Shown here in pieces: positions 27,433 through 36,072 of a stretch of DNA of 64,000 nucleotides; the stretch's first letter is position 1, and each line of letters starts with the position of its first letter. This stretch comes from Thermodesulfobium narugense DSM 14796 (GTDB taxonomy: Bacteria > Thermodesulfobiota > Thermodesulfobiia > Thermodesulfobiales > Thermodesulfobiaceae), in the NCBI RefSeq assembly GCF_000212395.1, contig NC_015499.1:1834866-1898865 (forward strand). The letters run 5' to 3'. The position numbers were made by a program, and so were the translations under genes. The notes beneath the pieces were generated by a model. The model searched no databases. It saw only the letters and a program-made list of their open reading frames with translations, and had not been told where the DNA came from.

Positions 27433-27660
27433 TTAACCCTTGTTTTCGGATGTGTTTTGCATTCTGGCCTGGGCAAACCTTAAACCTACCTTTTTATTAT
27501 ACTCGATTATTTTTTCAACTATTTCTTCGGGAGTCTCCTTTACCATAAATTTTTTTCCTGTAAAAAGAGTTATAGTCGTATCAGGTGAACTCTCTATAGA
27601 TTCTATCAAATCTGAATTTAAGATAAACTCTGCATCGTTTAACTTTGTTAATTTTATCAT
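27433..27660 (-). CDS. flbD: FlbD family flagellar protein
   Basis: A 75-residue protein matching the small FlbD (FlbD/SwrD-like) family: MIKLTKLNDAEFILNSDLIESIESSPDTTITLFTGKKFMVKET-like sequence, of which I quote LFTGKKFMVKETPEEIVEKI as the conserved end. SwrD in Bacillus boosts flagellar stator power. It overlaps the hook-type protein gene by 4 bases and precedes motA by 3 bases, the usual order. Confidence 0.92.
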   Translation of the reverse strand: MIKLTKLNDAEFILNSDLIESIESSPDTTITLFTGKKFMVKETPEEIVEKIIEYNKKVGLRFAQARMQNTSENKG

Positions 27661-28424
27661 ACTATAAGTCCTATTGCAGTCTGAAGCATACTATCGCTTG
27701 TAGTAATAGCTTGAGCGTTTACCTGATAAGTTCTTTCATAATCGATTAAATTGGCCATCTGAGTTGCAAGGTCAGTATTTGAACCTTCTAAAGCATTTTG
27801 GATTATTGAGTAACCGTTGCTTAGCGCTACTGGATTTCCAGAATTTACAGATGGACTAAAATTATTTCCTCCTACGTTTATAAGTGCATTTTTGTTTATA
27901 AAATCAACTACCATAATTTTCCCATCCAAAACAGACTGCCCATTCGAGAAATTTGAATAAACTGAACCGTCCGGCTTAACTGTAAAGTTTACGAAATTTT
28001 TAGATGTAGTATCGATATTTATATTACCATTTGTACCTTGTACATACAAACCATCTGCAGTTACAAGGTTGCCGTTGCTATCTAGGCTAAAGGATCCATC
28101 CCTCGTATAATAGGTATTTGTCCCATCAGAAACAACAAAAAATCCGCTACCGCTGATTGCAAAATCTGTAGGGTCGTTAGTAGTTAGAACTGGTCCCTGA
28201 GTAAAAGATAGCGACGTAGAGTCAAGCTTAGATCCTGCTCCGATCTGAAGAGGGTTTGTCCTGGAGGTTGCAAATGAAAGCTCTTGTGACAAGACATCAG
28301 CAAAAGTAGGGTTGCTTTCTTTAAACCCCGTCGTATTAACGTTTGAAATATTGTTTGCCACTACATCCAGAGCACTCTGGCTGGAGAGGGCACCACTTAC
28401 AGCAGTAAAAATAGAATTATCCAT
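27657..28424 (-). CDS. Flagellar hook/rod-family protein (FlgG/FlgF-like)
   Basis: A 255-residue axial protein. The N-terminal ALDVVANNISNVNTTGFKES is the rod/hook signature and the C-terminal DLATQMANLIDYERTYQVNAQ is the matching coiled-coil end; the middle has DFAISGSGFFVV and YYTRDGSFSLDSNG. It is shorter than FlgE immediately upstream and lies in the same operon, so this operon has two hook-type genes. It could be a second hook protein (the small FlgE form), FlgG or FlgF; sequence alone does not decide. Confidence 0.88.
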   Translation of the reverse strand: MDNSIFTAVSGALSSQSALDVVANNISNVNTTGFKESNPTFADVLSQELSFATSRTNPLQIGAGSKLDSTSLSFTQGPVLTTNDPTDFAISGSGFFVVSDGTNTYYTRDGSFSLDSNGNLVTADGLYVQGTNGNINIDTTSKNFVNFTVKPDGSVYSNFSNGQSVLDGKIMVVDFINKNALINVGGNNFSPSVNSGNPVALSNGYSIIQNALEGSNTDLATQMANLIDYERTYQVNAQAITTSDSMLQTAIGLIV

Positions 28425-28453
28425 AACTTTAACCTCCTAAAATTCACAAACTC

Positions 28454-30133
28454 CTACGGAGCAGCCTTTAGCGATAATAAATCCTGAAGCATTTGATCAG
28501 ATGTGGTTATAACTCTGGCATTCGCCTCATAACCTCTTTCAGTAGTAATCAAGTTCGTAAACTGCTGGGAAAGATCTACGTTGGACATTTCAAGGGCACT
28601 TGGAATAATCGTTCCTATACCGCCAGAACCAGCAGCACCAATTTGGGCAGTTCCAGAATTTGAAGAAGTACTATATATGTTCGATCCATTACTGGTTAAG
28701 CCTGATGGATTTGGGAAATTAGCTAGTGCAATCTGACCTATAGCGTTTGTAAGACCATTAGAATAAGTTCCGGTAATAACGCCTGACTGATCTATAGAAT
28801 AGCTCTGTAAAGAACCAGAAGAATAACCGTCCTGGCTAGCAAAGTTTAGACTAGACGATCCTCCGTATTGCGTCATGCCGGAAAAGTTAATTGTGGGAGT
28901 CCATGGAGTAGAAGCACCTGTTGACGGATTTATCAAAAGTGTTGCTGTAGAAGTAGAGGGAGTTGGATAAGTAGTAGTAACATTTGAAAGTGAGCCATTA
29001 GAGTTGAATGTTAGTGTACCGTAGCCAGAAGTAGCATAAACGTTTGAAACAGGAGTAGTACCTACATCAGATGAAGCATAAGAAAAATTATTAAGCCCTG
29101 TAGCAGCTCCTGTTGAACCATCATTCTCAGTGATTGTTAACCAGTTCGTTCCATAAGTACCAGTCGGATCCACCAATTTTGACTGCAAATTAACGCTACC
29201 ACTATTATTGCTTGCTACAAAATAATTTTTCAGTATTTGATCGTTGTTTATAGCGTTTATGACCTTCTGTTCTATTGTAGAGGTCGTGTCACCATTTTGA
29301 ACTGTAATAGATATATTGTAGGGCACGTTGTCTCCAACAATGCTCTGGATTGCATAGCCATTAAAAGAAAGGGTTATGTTCCCTGTTGCAGTAGCAGGTC
29401 CACTAGGAGCAGCAGCGGTCTTACTTGGAACATCAGCAGACGGAAGAGTTGTAAGAGTTCTCCACTTCCATGTGTTTTGAGTACCAGTTGGGGTAATAAC
29501 TGTGGTAACAGAGTGGGATACGCCAAGAGAATCATATATTGCCCCAGATGACGTAACGGCATACGGAGTAGTAGAAGATGATGTGTTCGCGTACTGGGAT
29601 GCGTCAAGATTCCCCGTCATAGTAATGTTGTTTGACTGTTTTGCAGGCATAGACTGTCCTATTGGAATCTTCAAGTCAGACACAGGACCTGAGGGATTTA
29701 CTACACCACTAGAATCAGCCTGCCAACCTTGAACCTTAAGACCTGCACTATTTACAAGATTTCCGTTTGCATCTACGTTAAACGAGCCGTCTCTGGTATA
29801 AAAATTTTGAGAGCCGTTGTTCACGATAAAAAAGCCGTTGCCCTGTATAGCAAGATCGGTATTTACTCCAGTATTTTCAGTAGAAGAACTAGTAAATGGA
29901 GTAGAAATAGCAGCGATTTGAGTGCCCAGACCAATTTGCATTGGATTGATCCCCCCCAAACCGTTTTGAGGAGCTGACGCTCCGCTGAGAGTTTGAGAAA
30001 GCATTTGAGAAAAGGTAACTGTACTCGCCTTAAAACCAATAGTATTAACGTTTGCGATGTTATTACCTATTACGTCCATAGCTGTTTGGTTATTTTGTAA
30101 ACCACTAACAGCAGAAGACATAGCTCTTAACAT
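28454..30133 (-). CDS. flgE: Flagellar hook protein FlgE
   Basis: A 559-residue secreted axial protein with terminal signatures AMDVIGNNIANVNTIGFKAS and SNVDLSQQFTNLITTERGYE. The long Ser/Thr/Asn-rich central part (about 180-470) carries the variable D2-type domains, typical of a large FlgE. AAGGAGGG precedes the ATG. A 52-base gap separates it from the small flagellar gene upstream. Confidence 0.95.
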   Translation of the reverse strand: MLRAMSSAVSGLQNNQTAMDVIGNNIANVNTIGFKASTVTFSQMLSQTLSGASAPQNGLGGINPMQIGLGTQIAAISTPFTSSSTENTGVNTDLAIQGNGFFIVNNGSQNFYTRDGSFNVDANGNLVNSAGLKVQGWQADSSGVVNPSGPVSDLKIPIGQSMPAKQSNNITMTGNLDASQYANTSSSTTPYAVTSSGAIYDSLGVSHSVTTVITPTGTQNTWKWRTLTTLPSADVPSKTAAAPSGPATATGNITLSFNGYAIQSIVGDNVPYNISITVQNGDTTSTIEQKVINAINNDQILKNYFVASNNSGSVNLQSKLVDPTGTYGTNWLTITENDGSTGAATGLNNFSYASSDVGTTPVSNVYATSGYGTLTFNSNGSLSNVTTTYPTPSTSTATLLINPSTGASTPWTPTINFSGMTQYGGSSSLNFASQDGYSSGSLQSYSIDQSGVITGTYSNGLTNAIGQIALANFPNPSGLTSNGSNIYSTSSNSGTAQIGAAGSGGIGTIIPSALEMSNVDLSQQFTNLITTERGYEANARVITTSDQMLQDLLSLKAAP

Positions 30134-30185
30134 ATTTCACCCTCCTTAACTTTTCGAGGGCCTCCGACATGCGGTCCAGCCCATT

Positions 30186-30539
30186 TTATAATATTATTGC
30201 ACTATCAATATTTGTAAAAACGTTATCCTTTAAATTCTCCTGGCTTACAGCAGTTATAATAGTTTTGCTTTTAGGATTGACTACAAAAGCCCTGTTGTCC
30301 ATAAGCACAAGAGATTCTCTTGAACCTTTTTTTGAAAGCTTTTCCATAGCATAGTTCATCTTTGAAATATCTTGAGAACTAAGACTTATACCTCTTGATT
30401 CAAGGCGCTTTGAGGCGTGATTTGTAAGGTTTATGTTACTAAGTTCACTGTTTAAAATCTGGGCAAAACTTGAATCTGACTGAAGTTTTGGAAAACTGCT
30501 ATTAGAAGTGCCTTGTCCTTGAATTTTATCTATCTTCAT
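30186..30539 (-). CDS. Flagellar operon protein (TIGR02530-like)
   Basis: A 117-residue protein with NLTNHASKRLESRGISLSSQDI and a C-terminal SRESLVLMDNRAFVVNPKSKTIITAVS. This is the pattern of the small flagellar operon protein found between flgD and flgE in Firmicutes-type operons (TIGR02530). The function is unknown. The ATG overlaps the flgD stop (ATGA). Confidence 0.88.
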   Translation of the reverse strand: MKIDKIQGQGTSNSSFPKLQSDSSFAQILNSELSNINLTNHASKRLESRGISLSSQDISKMNYAMEKLSKKGSRESLVLMDNRAFVVNPKSKTIITAVSQENLKDNVFTNIDSAIIL

Positions 30540-30955
30540 GAAACGCTTACTACGCTCGAAAGATTTATAGTAGAACCGTTATCTAATACCAAAGAAGGAT
30601 TTCCATTTTTTATAGTAACCTGGGTAACTGTAGCGCTTTGTGTGCTGTTGTCAGCAGCGGTATACTGAATTTTTTTACCTATTAAGTTGGTAGCATACAG
30701 ATTGTTTATGTTTGTCATAGAATTTTGTACGGAATTACTCATGTTTGTCATTTGTTGTGTGGTAGTAAGAGCTGATAACTCGTTCATAAACTCGTTTGTG
30801 CTCATAGCGTCAAGAGGATCCTGATTTTTTAGCTGAGCAATTAAAAGGGTCAAAAAAGCATTGGTGCTTGCCAGGCTATTAGCGCTCGAACTTGAACTGG
30901 TATTAGAACTTGCACTAGTACTATTACTCGTTGAACCAACGCTTGAAACTGACAT
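30536..30955 (-). CDS. flgD: Flagellar hook-assembly (capping) protein FlgD
   Basis: A 139-residue hook-cap protein. After a Ser/Asn/Thr-rich export tail comes the family core FLTLLIAQLKNQDPLDAMST and FMNELSALTTTQQMTNMSNSV. A small tudor-like end (IGKKIQYTAADNSTQSATVTQ) follows. It lacks the larger Ig/FN3 region of enterobacterial FlgD, as in Bacillus. GGAGG precedes the ATG. Confidence 0.95.
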   Translation of the reverse strand: MSVSSVGSTSNSTSASSNTSSSSSANSLASTNAFLTLLIAQLKNQDPLDAMSTNEFMNELSALTTTQQMTNMSNSVQNSMTNINNLYATNLIGKKIQYTAADNSTQSATVTQVTIKNGNPSLVLDNGSTINLSSVVSVS

Positions 30956-30972
30956 TTTAATGCCTCCTTTTT

Positions 30973-32715
30973 CTAAACTCTTATATCAACACCGCTTTTA
31001 AGGCTTTGGATACCTGTTATAAGCGCAGTATCTAAAGAAACATTATTATTATTATCTAAAGGATAAATTACGTGACTGAAATCCTGACTGAATCCTTGGC
31101 CTTTTTGATCAGAGTTTACATAGACGTTTACGTTATTTGTTGCAAAACCATTTGACTGCAAAATCTGCCTAAAATCTTGCATATTTGACAAAATGGCGTG
31201 CTTTGCAAGATCGTCTACAACAAAAAACGTCATGTTTACAGAGTTTGTAGCCTTATCAAGTGAAACGTTTAATTTTACTTTGCCCAAATCTGGCGGTTCT
31301 AGCAAAAATTCTATATCCTTTGGAGAATTAAATCTCAAATCCTGCATCATATTCTGAATCTTTTGATAAGCGTCGAGTGAAATGGAGTGATAAGATATCC
31401 CCTGATTTGGCATCACCATATTACTGCTATTTGATATAGAAACATTAGGCAAGCCTGAAAGAATAGCTTCATTTGTACTTGTTAATTTGCTATCAGGTGA
31501 ATTAGACAAAGAATTTGTCTGATTAAAGTTGGAGATTATTTGTCGGGAGAGAATGTTAGCAGCACTAATTTGAGAGTTCACAGAAGAGGGTATACTTAAG
31601 TTGCTGAGTATCTGAGAAGTAATATTGTTTGAGATATTTTGTGCCGCAACCTGATTTTGGTAGATAAAGGCTTCTTGGTTTAGGTTCTGAGAAGATAAAA
31701 GAGGTCCTGTAACAGAATTTGGCAAATTTGATTGATTTATAACGACTTGCAAATTTGGCATTAACTGTAGGATGCTAGATGATTTGTTAGAAATTGTCTC
31801 TAAATTTTGCGAAAGATTTGACAAAGTATTTAAGGTAGCAGCATTTGCTCCAGAATTATCCTGAGACATACTGCCAGGGGTTTGTAATGTTTGAATATAG
31901 CTAAAATTAGGCACAATATTGTTCTGAGCTAGCTGATTAGAAAGTGTGGAATTAGCAGCTTGGACAGGTGTACTTTGAGGCGCTGATTGTGCTTGAAAAA
32001 TATTTAATTGGGTATCTAATAAGAATGGAGTTTGATTACTTGTTTGCAAAGTACTTGATACATTAGAGTTACTTTGAGAATTAGTTGCAACACTATTTAT
32101 TTGAGAATTTGAGACAGGAGGAGAATTTAAAACATTTGAAAGTAACTGGTTTATAACAGTGCTTTCAGAAACAGGAACACTAGCAGGCATATTGTCATTA
32201 TTTATTAAATTACCAAGATCTTTACTTTGGTTTGTGAGTAAAATATTAGGTGGCTGTATAGAAACTAATTGAACGTCTTGCAGTGGTCCTAGGATCTGGG
32301 TATTCGGTTGAGTAAGAGTATTGATGCTTGCGTTAGTTTGCTCTTTTAAAGAGCTTTGAGTGCTGATTTGATCCTGAGATGAATTTGAGCCCTGAAGAGC
32401 AAGAATTTGAACTGGCAAATTTATAATTGGCATTTGATTTGATACTGAAATTGGCACGACAGAAGGTTGCATTTGTCCTGAAACGCTCTGATCGCTACTT
32501 TCATTTCCAGATTGCAATTGAGATTTTGATGTAGGTGCTTGGACATTGGTTTGTGAGCTTTGAGCTACATTAGTCTCATTTTGAGTAGCTTCGCTAACAA
32601 TTTGTTCTAAAATCGAAGAGAAGGCTTCGTCCTGTGAGATAGATGACTGATTCTGATTTGACACAGAATTGCCAGACTGCACTATGGGCAAATTAACTAA
32701 AGGCAAGGAATTCAA
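30973..32715 (-). CDS. fliK: Flagellar hook-length control protein FliK
   Basis: A 580-residue, low-complexity protein rich in Ser, Asn and Gln for most of its length, as expected for the export-ruler part of FliK. The conserved C-terminal domain is near residues 455-545, with DIEFLLEPPDLGKVKLNVSL (the LxPxxLGxVxv motif of Flg_hook). The start is TTG (32713-32715) behind AAGGAGG. It is the first gene of the flagellar run and lies behind a FliA-type promoter-like sequence. Confidence 0.92.
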   Translation of the reverse strand: MNSLPLVNLPIVQSGNSVSNQNQSSISQDEAFSSILEQIVSEATQNETNVAQSSQTNVQAPTSKSQLQSGNESSDQSVSGQMQPSVVPISVSNQMPIINLPVQILALQGSNSSQDQISTQSSLKEQTNASINTLTQPNTQILGPLQDVQLVSIQPPNILLTNQSKDLGNLINNDNMPASVPVSESTVINQLLSNVLNSPPVSNSQINSVATNSQSNSNVSSTLQTSNQTPFLLDTQLNIFQAQSAPQSTPVQAANSTLSNQLAQNNIVPNFSYIQTLQTPGSMSQDNSGANAATLNTLSNLSQNLETISNKSSSILQLMPNLQVVINQSNLPNSVTGPLLSSQNLNQEAFIYQNQVAAQNISNNITSQILSNLSIPSSVNSQISAANILSRQIISNFNQTNSLSNSPDSKLTSTNEAILSGLPNVSISNSSNMVMPNQGISYHSISLDAYQKIQNMMQDLRFNSPKDIEFLLEPPDLGKVKLNVSLDKATNSVNMTFFVVDDLAKHAILSNMQDFRQILQSNGFATNNVNVYVNSDQKGQGFSQDFSHVIYPLDNNNNVSLDTALITGIQSLKSGVDIRV

Positions 32716-32780
32716 TTCTTCACCTCCTTTCTGTCTTTAGACTATATACTCCTTTATTAAAAAATAATTACTCTATCGAA

Positions 32781-32808
32781 TTATCGACAAAAAAACTAAT
32801 TTTATTTA
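32781..32808 (-). promoter_or_regulatory. Candidate FliA/SigD-type flagellar promoter
   Basis: Read on the reverse strand, TAAA (32805-32808) is followed after 16 bases by GTCGATAA (32781-32788). The FliA/SigD consensus is TAAA-N15-GCCGATAA, so the -10 element matches in 7 of 8 positions and the spacing is one longer. It lies about 65 bases upstream of the fliK start codon. In AT-rich DNA the TAAA part is not very informative. Confidence 0.42.
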
Positions 32809-32820
32809 AGATAGGTTGAA

Positions 32821-33411
32821 TCAAGTAGATTTTGAAGTAAGAGTCTTTTCAACCATATCACAAATTATGTGTCCGATCATAATATGACACTCCTGTATTC
32901 TTGGCACTTTTTTTGATGGGACGCTTATACAAATATCAGATAGTTTTTCCATTTCGTTGCCAGTCATACCTGTAAGTGAAATTGTGCTTATATGATAAAG
33001 TTGAGCAATTCTTAAAGCCTTTATTAAATTCTTAGAATTTCCACTTGTTGAAATTGCAAAAAAGACGTCGCCCATCTCACCCAGTGCCTCAATCTGTCTT
33101 GCAAAAACGCTTTCATATCCAAAATCATTTGAAACAGCAGTAATAATTGAAGTGTCAGTAGTAAGAGCTATAGCTCTTAGTGCTTTTCTTTCCAATAAGA
33201 ATCTTCCAACAAACTCTGCTGCAATATGCTGAGAATCAGCAGCACTACCGCCATTTCCAGCAATCAAAAGTTTTTTCCCAGATCTTAGCGCTGCAGATAT
33301 AACTTTAACGCTCATTTTAACAGTTTCTAAAAATTTATCATCAGAAAGCAGTCTATTTTTTAGCTCCAGCGATTCAGATATTGCTTTTTTAATTTCATCT
33401 TTTACAATCAT
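32821..33411 (-). CDS. gmhA: Phosphoheptose isomerase (sedoheptulose 7-phosphate isomerase)
   Basis: A 196-residue SIS-domain protein with GKKLLIAGNGGSAADSQHIA and FVGRFLLERKALRAIALTTD, both diagnostic for GmhA; VFFAISTSGNSKNLIKAL binds the sugar phosphate. It converts sedoheptulose 7-phosphate into D-glycero-D-manno-heptose 7-phosphate for surface glycans. It overlaps the upstream glycosyltransferase gene by 4 bases, so both are in one unit next to the flagellar operon. Confidence 0.93.
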   Translation of the reverse strand: MIVKDEIKKAISESLELKNRLLSDDKFLETVKMSVKVISAALRSGKKLLIAGNGGSAADSQHIAAEFVGRFLLERKALRAIALTTDTSIITAVSNDFGYESVFARQIEALGEMGDVFFAISTSGNSKNLIKALRIAQLYHISTISLTGMTGNEMEKLSDICISVPSKKVPRIQECHIMIGHIICDMVEKTLTSKST

Positions 33412-35795
33412 TTACTTTCTCTTTCAAAAAAGTTGAGCATCTCTTTGGAAAAGTTTTGGACGGAAAACTTTTCCATCACAAAAGCTCTTGCCCTTTCTCC
33501 AAGTTCTCTAGCAAAATCTCTATCTTTAGCCAATTTAATCATAGCACTATACAACTCATCTTCATCAGGGAGCGCCCATTCCCAATCTGGGTTATATCCT
33601 GAATTATTCTGACCTATTTTTTCAAACTTATAGCTTAAAAGTATGGAATTATCTTTATTCATAAACTCAAGATTCCCACCATACGCTGTAGCTATAACTG
33701 GCTTTCCAAGCCACATAGCCTCTATTAAAGGAAGAGCCATACCTTCACAGCTGTGAGGCGAAACATACGCATCAGCAGCATTTAATATTGTAATGTAACC
33801 ATCTCTATTTGTAGTTTCGTCTACAAACACAACATTGTCAATAATATCCAATTCTTTAATGTATTTTGTAAGTTTTACTTGATTTTCAGAATATTTTGCA
33901 GCCTGAAAAGTCTTAAAAATTAGATATACATCGCTACATTCTCTTACAACTCTCGAGAGAGCCTTCAGAAGCAAAAACGGCCTTTTTCTGTCAAAATCTC
34001 TGAAAAAGTCTAAAATAAACATGAAAACAAATGAATCATAAAAACCAAAGGTTGCTCGAAGATTCTTTCTGTGTTGTAATATTCTCCAATCGTAAGTGAA
34101 TGGATATGGGAATTTATATACTTTTTCTCCTCCAGCTTTTATTAAAGCACCTTTTACAAAATCCGAATAACACATAACTTCATCCACCAAAGAAAAAGCC
34201 CTTGGGTCATCAAAATATTTGTCAAATTCCCAATTCCAGATTGCAGACGTTCTGCCTCTAAAAATATTACTCGATATATCTTTAAGATAAGCCAAATCCT
34301 CTGAGTTAATGAAAAATATTGTGTTATTAAATGACAGATTATTAACATTAAAGCATGCGATATTTTTAATCTCTTCTTCAGAAACTCTCAAATTTGAAGC
34401 AACGGGCAAAAAGAAAAGAGAACATGGAATGCCCAGTGAAGAGGCCTTTCTAAAAAAAGATCTCGCCTGAACTCCAAGTCCAATTTTTGATTCAAAAAAC
34501 CCAACAATATTTATCCCAAAGGAACTATGTTCAATACGAGAAGTATAAGTGAGGTTGTAATTAACCCTTAAGATATCCTTCAATGCTGCCGTGTTTATTG
34601 TGCCCGTACTGGAAAAAGCTAAGTTTAAATCCTGCCTCGACTCGATCACACATCTCGCAAACCTGCTTATAGAACTATATTTTGGGTGTAGAAAGGAAAG
34701 TATTGCTCTTACGTTCTCACTGTCAGGTAAATATGGATTTCTAAATCTCTTAAATATTTCTTCTGAGTACCTCTTTCTTACTTCAAGAGGTACTCTTATT
34801 TTTGTTAATGGGAGGTATTCGAAATAATATGGCAATTCTTCAAACTTTCTTTTGTTCTGGAAAAAGTCTTTATTATAGTATTCATTTATTAACTTTACAT
34901 ATGATTTGTTTATTGATCCAAAAAAGCTCACATGATCGAACAAAAATAGGTCATCTAAATAAAATCCACTAAATTCAAAAAGTGACAATTTCCTAAGTTG
35001 ATTTTTTCTGTTTACAAAATAACTAGATTCTTTAAATACGATATCTTCTTTTTTAACGTTATAAAAAGTCAAAGTATACTGCAAATCGTCTAGCTCAAGA
35101 TATTTAAGCTTTGAAATCTCTTTCTTATGGAAATAGGAAATATTAGCTTCGGTGTTTTTTAAGGCATATATTGATTCTTTGAAACGAATTACGTCATAAT
35201 CGTCCAAAAGATCGTATAAGCCCCTTACGTCAGAAAGGCAAAAAATATTTTTCGATAAGTACAAACTCTTCTTAAAGCCAACATAAGCAAAGTATTCGAA
35301 AACATACGGCAAAATCCAGTTTTTCGCTTCGTCCTTTGTGGATGTCCAAAGAACTTTATGCATATCTCTGCAGGAAATTTCTGACAAAAGCTCACACAAG
35401 AAAAAAAATTTAATGCCTTTAGATACTAACTCATTAAAGAGTCTAAACTCTCTAATATCTTTTAAAAGGTCTACAACTACTACTACAAAATCAATTTCTG
35501 GATTATTTCTTAAAAAGCTATCCCTTAAATTAAGAGCGTAGTGCATCTCGTCTTTGTTAATTATAGTAAACGCAACATCTTTATGTTGAACAGGAATTTT
35601 AGGAGAGTAGTCAAAATTTATCTTAACAACTCTTAGATCTTGCCAGAAATCTTTTGCTTTAAAAATTTCATATTTTATCTTTTCTAAACCTTTACTTAAC
35701 GAAGTTGCAAAACCTTTTTCCTGATAATTTTTTAAAGATTTTCTAAATGAAATATATCTTGAAAGAGAACTTTTAAATAGAGTACCCTTAAACAT
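33408..35795 (-). CDS. Large two-domain glycosyltransferase (GT4-type C-terminus)
   Basis: A 795-residue cytoplasmic protein. The N-terminal 400 residues begin with a GT-A-like segment (KDVAFTIINKDEMHYALNLRD and a run VVVVVDLLKDIREF), resembling GT8-type enzymes without a clear DxD. The C-terminal 380 residues are a GT4-type transferase with SPHSCEGMALPLIEAMWLGK, whose E-x7-E pattern binds the sugar nucleotide, followed by PVIATAYGGNLEF. It is followed by gmhA and by the flagellar genes, so a role in flagellin or envelope glycan is possible but unproven. A pair of selenoprotein candidates lies immediately upstream on the same strand. Confidence 0.82.
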   Translation of the reverse strand: MFKGTLFKSSLSRYISFRKSLKNYQEKGFATSLSKGLEKIKYEIFKAKDFWQDLRVVKINFDYSPKIPVQHKDVAFTIINKDEMHYALNLRDSFLRNNPEIDFVVVVVDLLKDIREFRLFNELVSKGIKFFFLCELLSEISCRDMHKVLWTSTKDEAKNWILPYVFEYFAYVGFKKSLYLSKNIFCLSDVRGLYDLLDDYDVIRFKESIYALKNTEANISYFHKKEISKLKYLELDDLQYTLTFYNVKKEDIVFKESSYFVNRKNQLRKLSLFEFSGFYLDDLFLFDHVSFFGSINKSYVKLINEYYNKDFFQNKRKFEELPYYFEYLPLTKIRVPLEVRKRYSEEIFKRFRNPYLPDSENVRAILSFLHPKYSSISRFARCVIESRQDLNLAFSSTGTINTAALKDILRVNYNLTYTSRIEHSSFGINIVGFFESKIGLGVQARSFFRKASSLGIPCSLFFLPVASNLRVSEEEIKNIACFNVNNLSFNNTIFFINSEDLAYLKDISSNIFRGRTSAIWNWEFDKYFDDPRAFSLVDEVMCYSDFVKGALIKAGGEKVYKFPYPFTYDWRILQHRKNLRATFGFYDSFVFMFILDFFRDFDRKRPFLLLKALSRVVRECSDVYLIFKTFQAAKYSENQVKLTKYIKELDIIDNVVFVDETTNRDGYITILNAADAYVSPHSCEGMALPLIEAMWLGKPVIATAYGGNLEFMNKDNSILLSYKFEKIGQNNSGYNPDWEWALPDEDELYSAMIKLAKDRDFARELGERARAFVMEKFSVQNFSKEMLNFFERESK

Positions 35796-35796
35796 A

Positions 35797-36072
35797 TCAA
35801 GCTACCACTATAAGTTCTTTGAAAAATAAAAATTTTTTCAAACCAATTCTTGTCTTATTCTTAAGGTTCAACTCCTTTGGTATATAAATTTCTATTCCCT
35901 CCTGTTCAAAAACTTTATAGGCTATACCTTCAAGTGGTTCTCCCGCTCTAACTGAGGGAGGCAAAGGAACCCTACTTCAAGAAAAACATGATGAAGCATT
36001 TATAAAAAAAATCTTTGAACCCTTTGATTTTATATATTCTTTAGCTTCTTTATCAAATTCAAATTTAGGCAT
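35797..36072 (-). CDS. Candidate small selenoprotein A with in-frame TGA (CxxU)
   Basis: Reading through one TGA (35977-35979) gives a 91-residue protein from ATG 36070-36072 to TGA 35797-35799. GGAGG lies 5 bases upstream. Codon 32 is the internal TGA in ASSC-FS-[TGA]-SRVPLPPSV, forming a Cys29-x-x-Sec32 pair. The protein continues after it with a coherent sequence: PSVRAGEPLEGIAYKVFEQE, then GIEIYIPKELNLKNKTRIGL, ending FKELIVVA. It aligns with the neighbouring candidate: Cys29 and the TGA codon are at the same residue numbers, followed by PSVRxGxP and a YIPK motif. The overall layout is vaguely HesB/IscA-like; a known bacterial family of CC/Se-motif proteins may be the closest relative. 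Its stop is 1 base from the glycosyltransferase start. Function is unknown; a thiol/selenol redox or metal role is inferred. Confidence 0.75.
35936..35971 (-). promoter_or_regulatory. Candidate bacterial SECIS element of selenoprotein A
   Basis: Five bases after the internal TGA the RNA folds as GGUU / AACC (outer) and CUCCC / GGGAG (inner), with apical sequence UC-AGUUA-GA. The loop AGUUA (35949-35953) is 23 bases after the TGA, within the window used by bacterial SECIS hairpins that recruit SelB. The same loop at the same distance is present in the neighbouring gene. Confidence 0.62.

Noticed and set aside
29237-29977. Several frames opposite to flgE
   Set aside because: They are shadows of the low-complexity Ser/Thr-rich flgE centre with no ribosome sites or family motifs.
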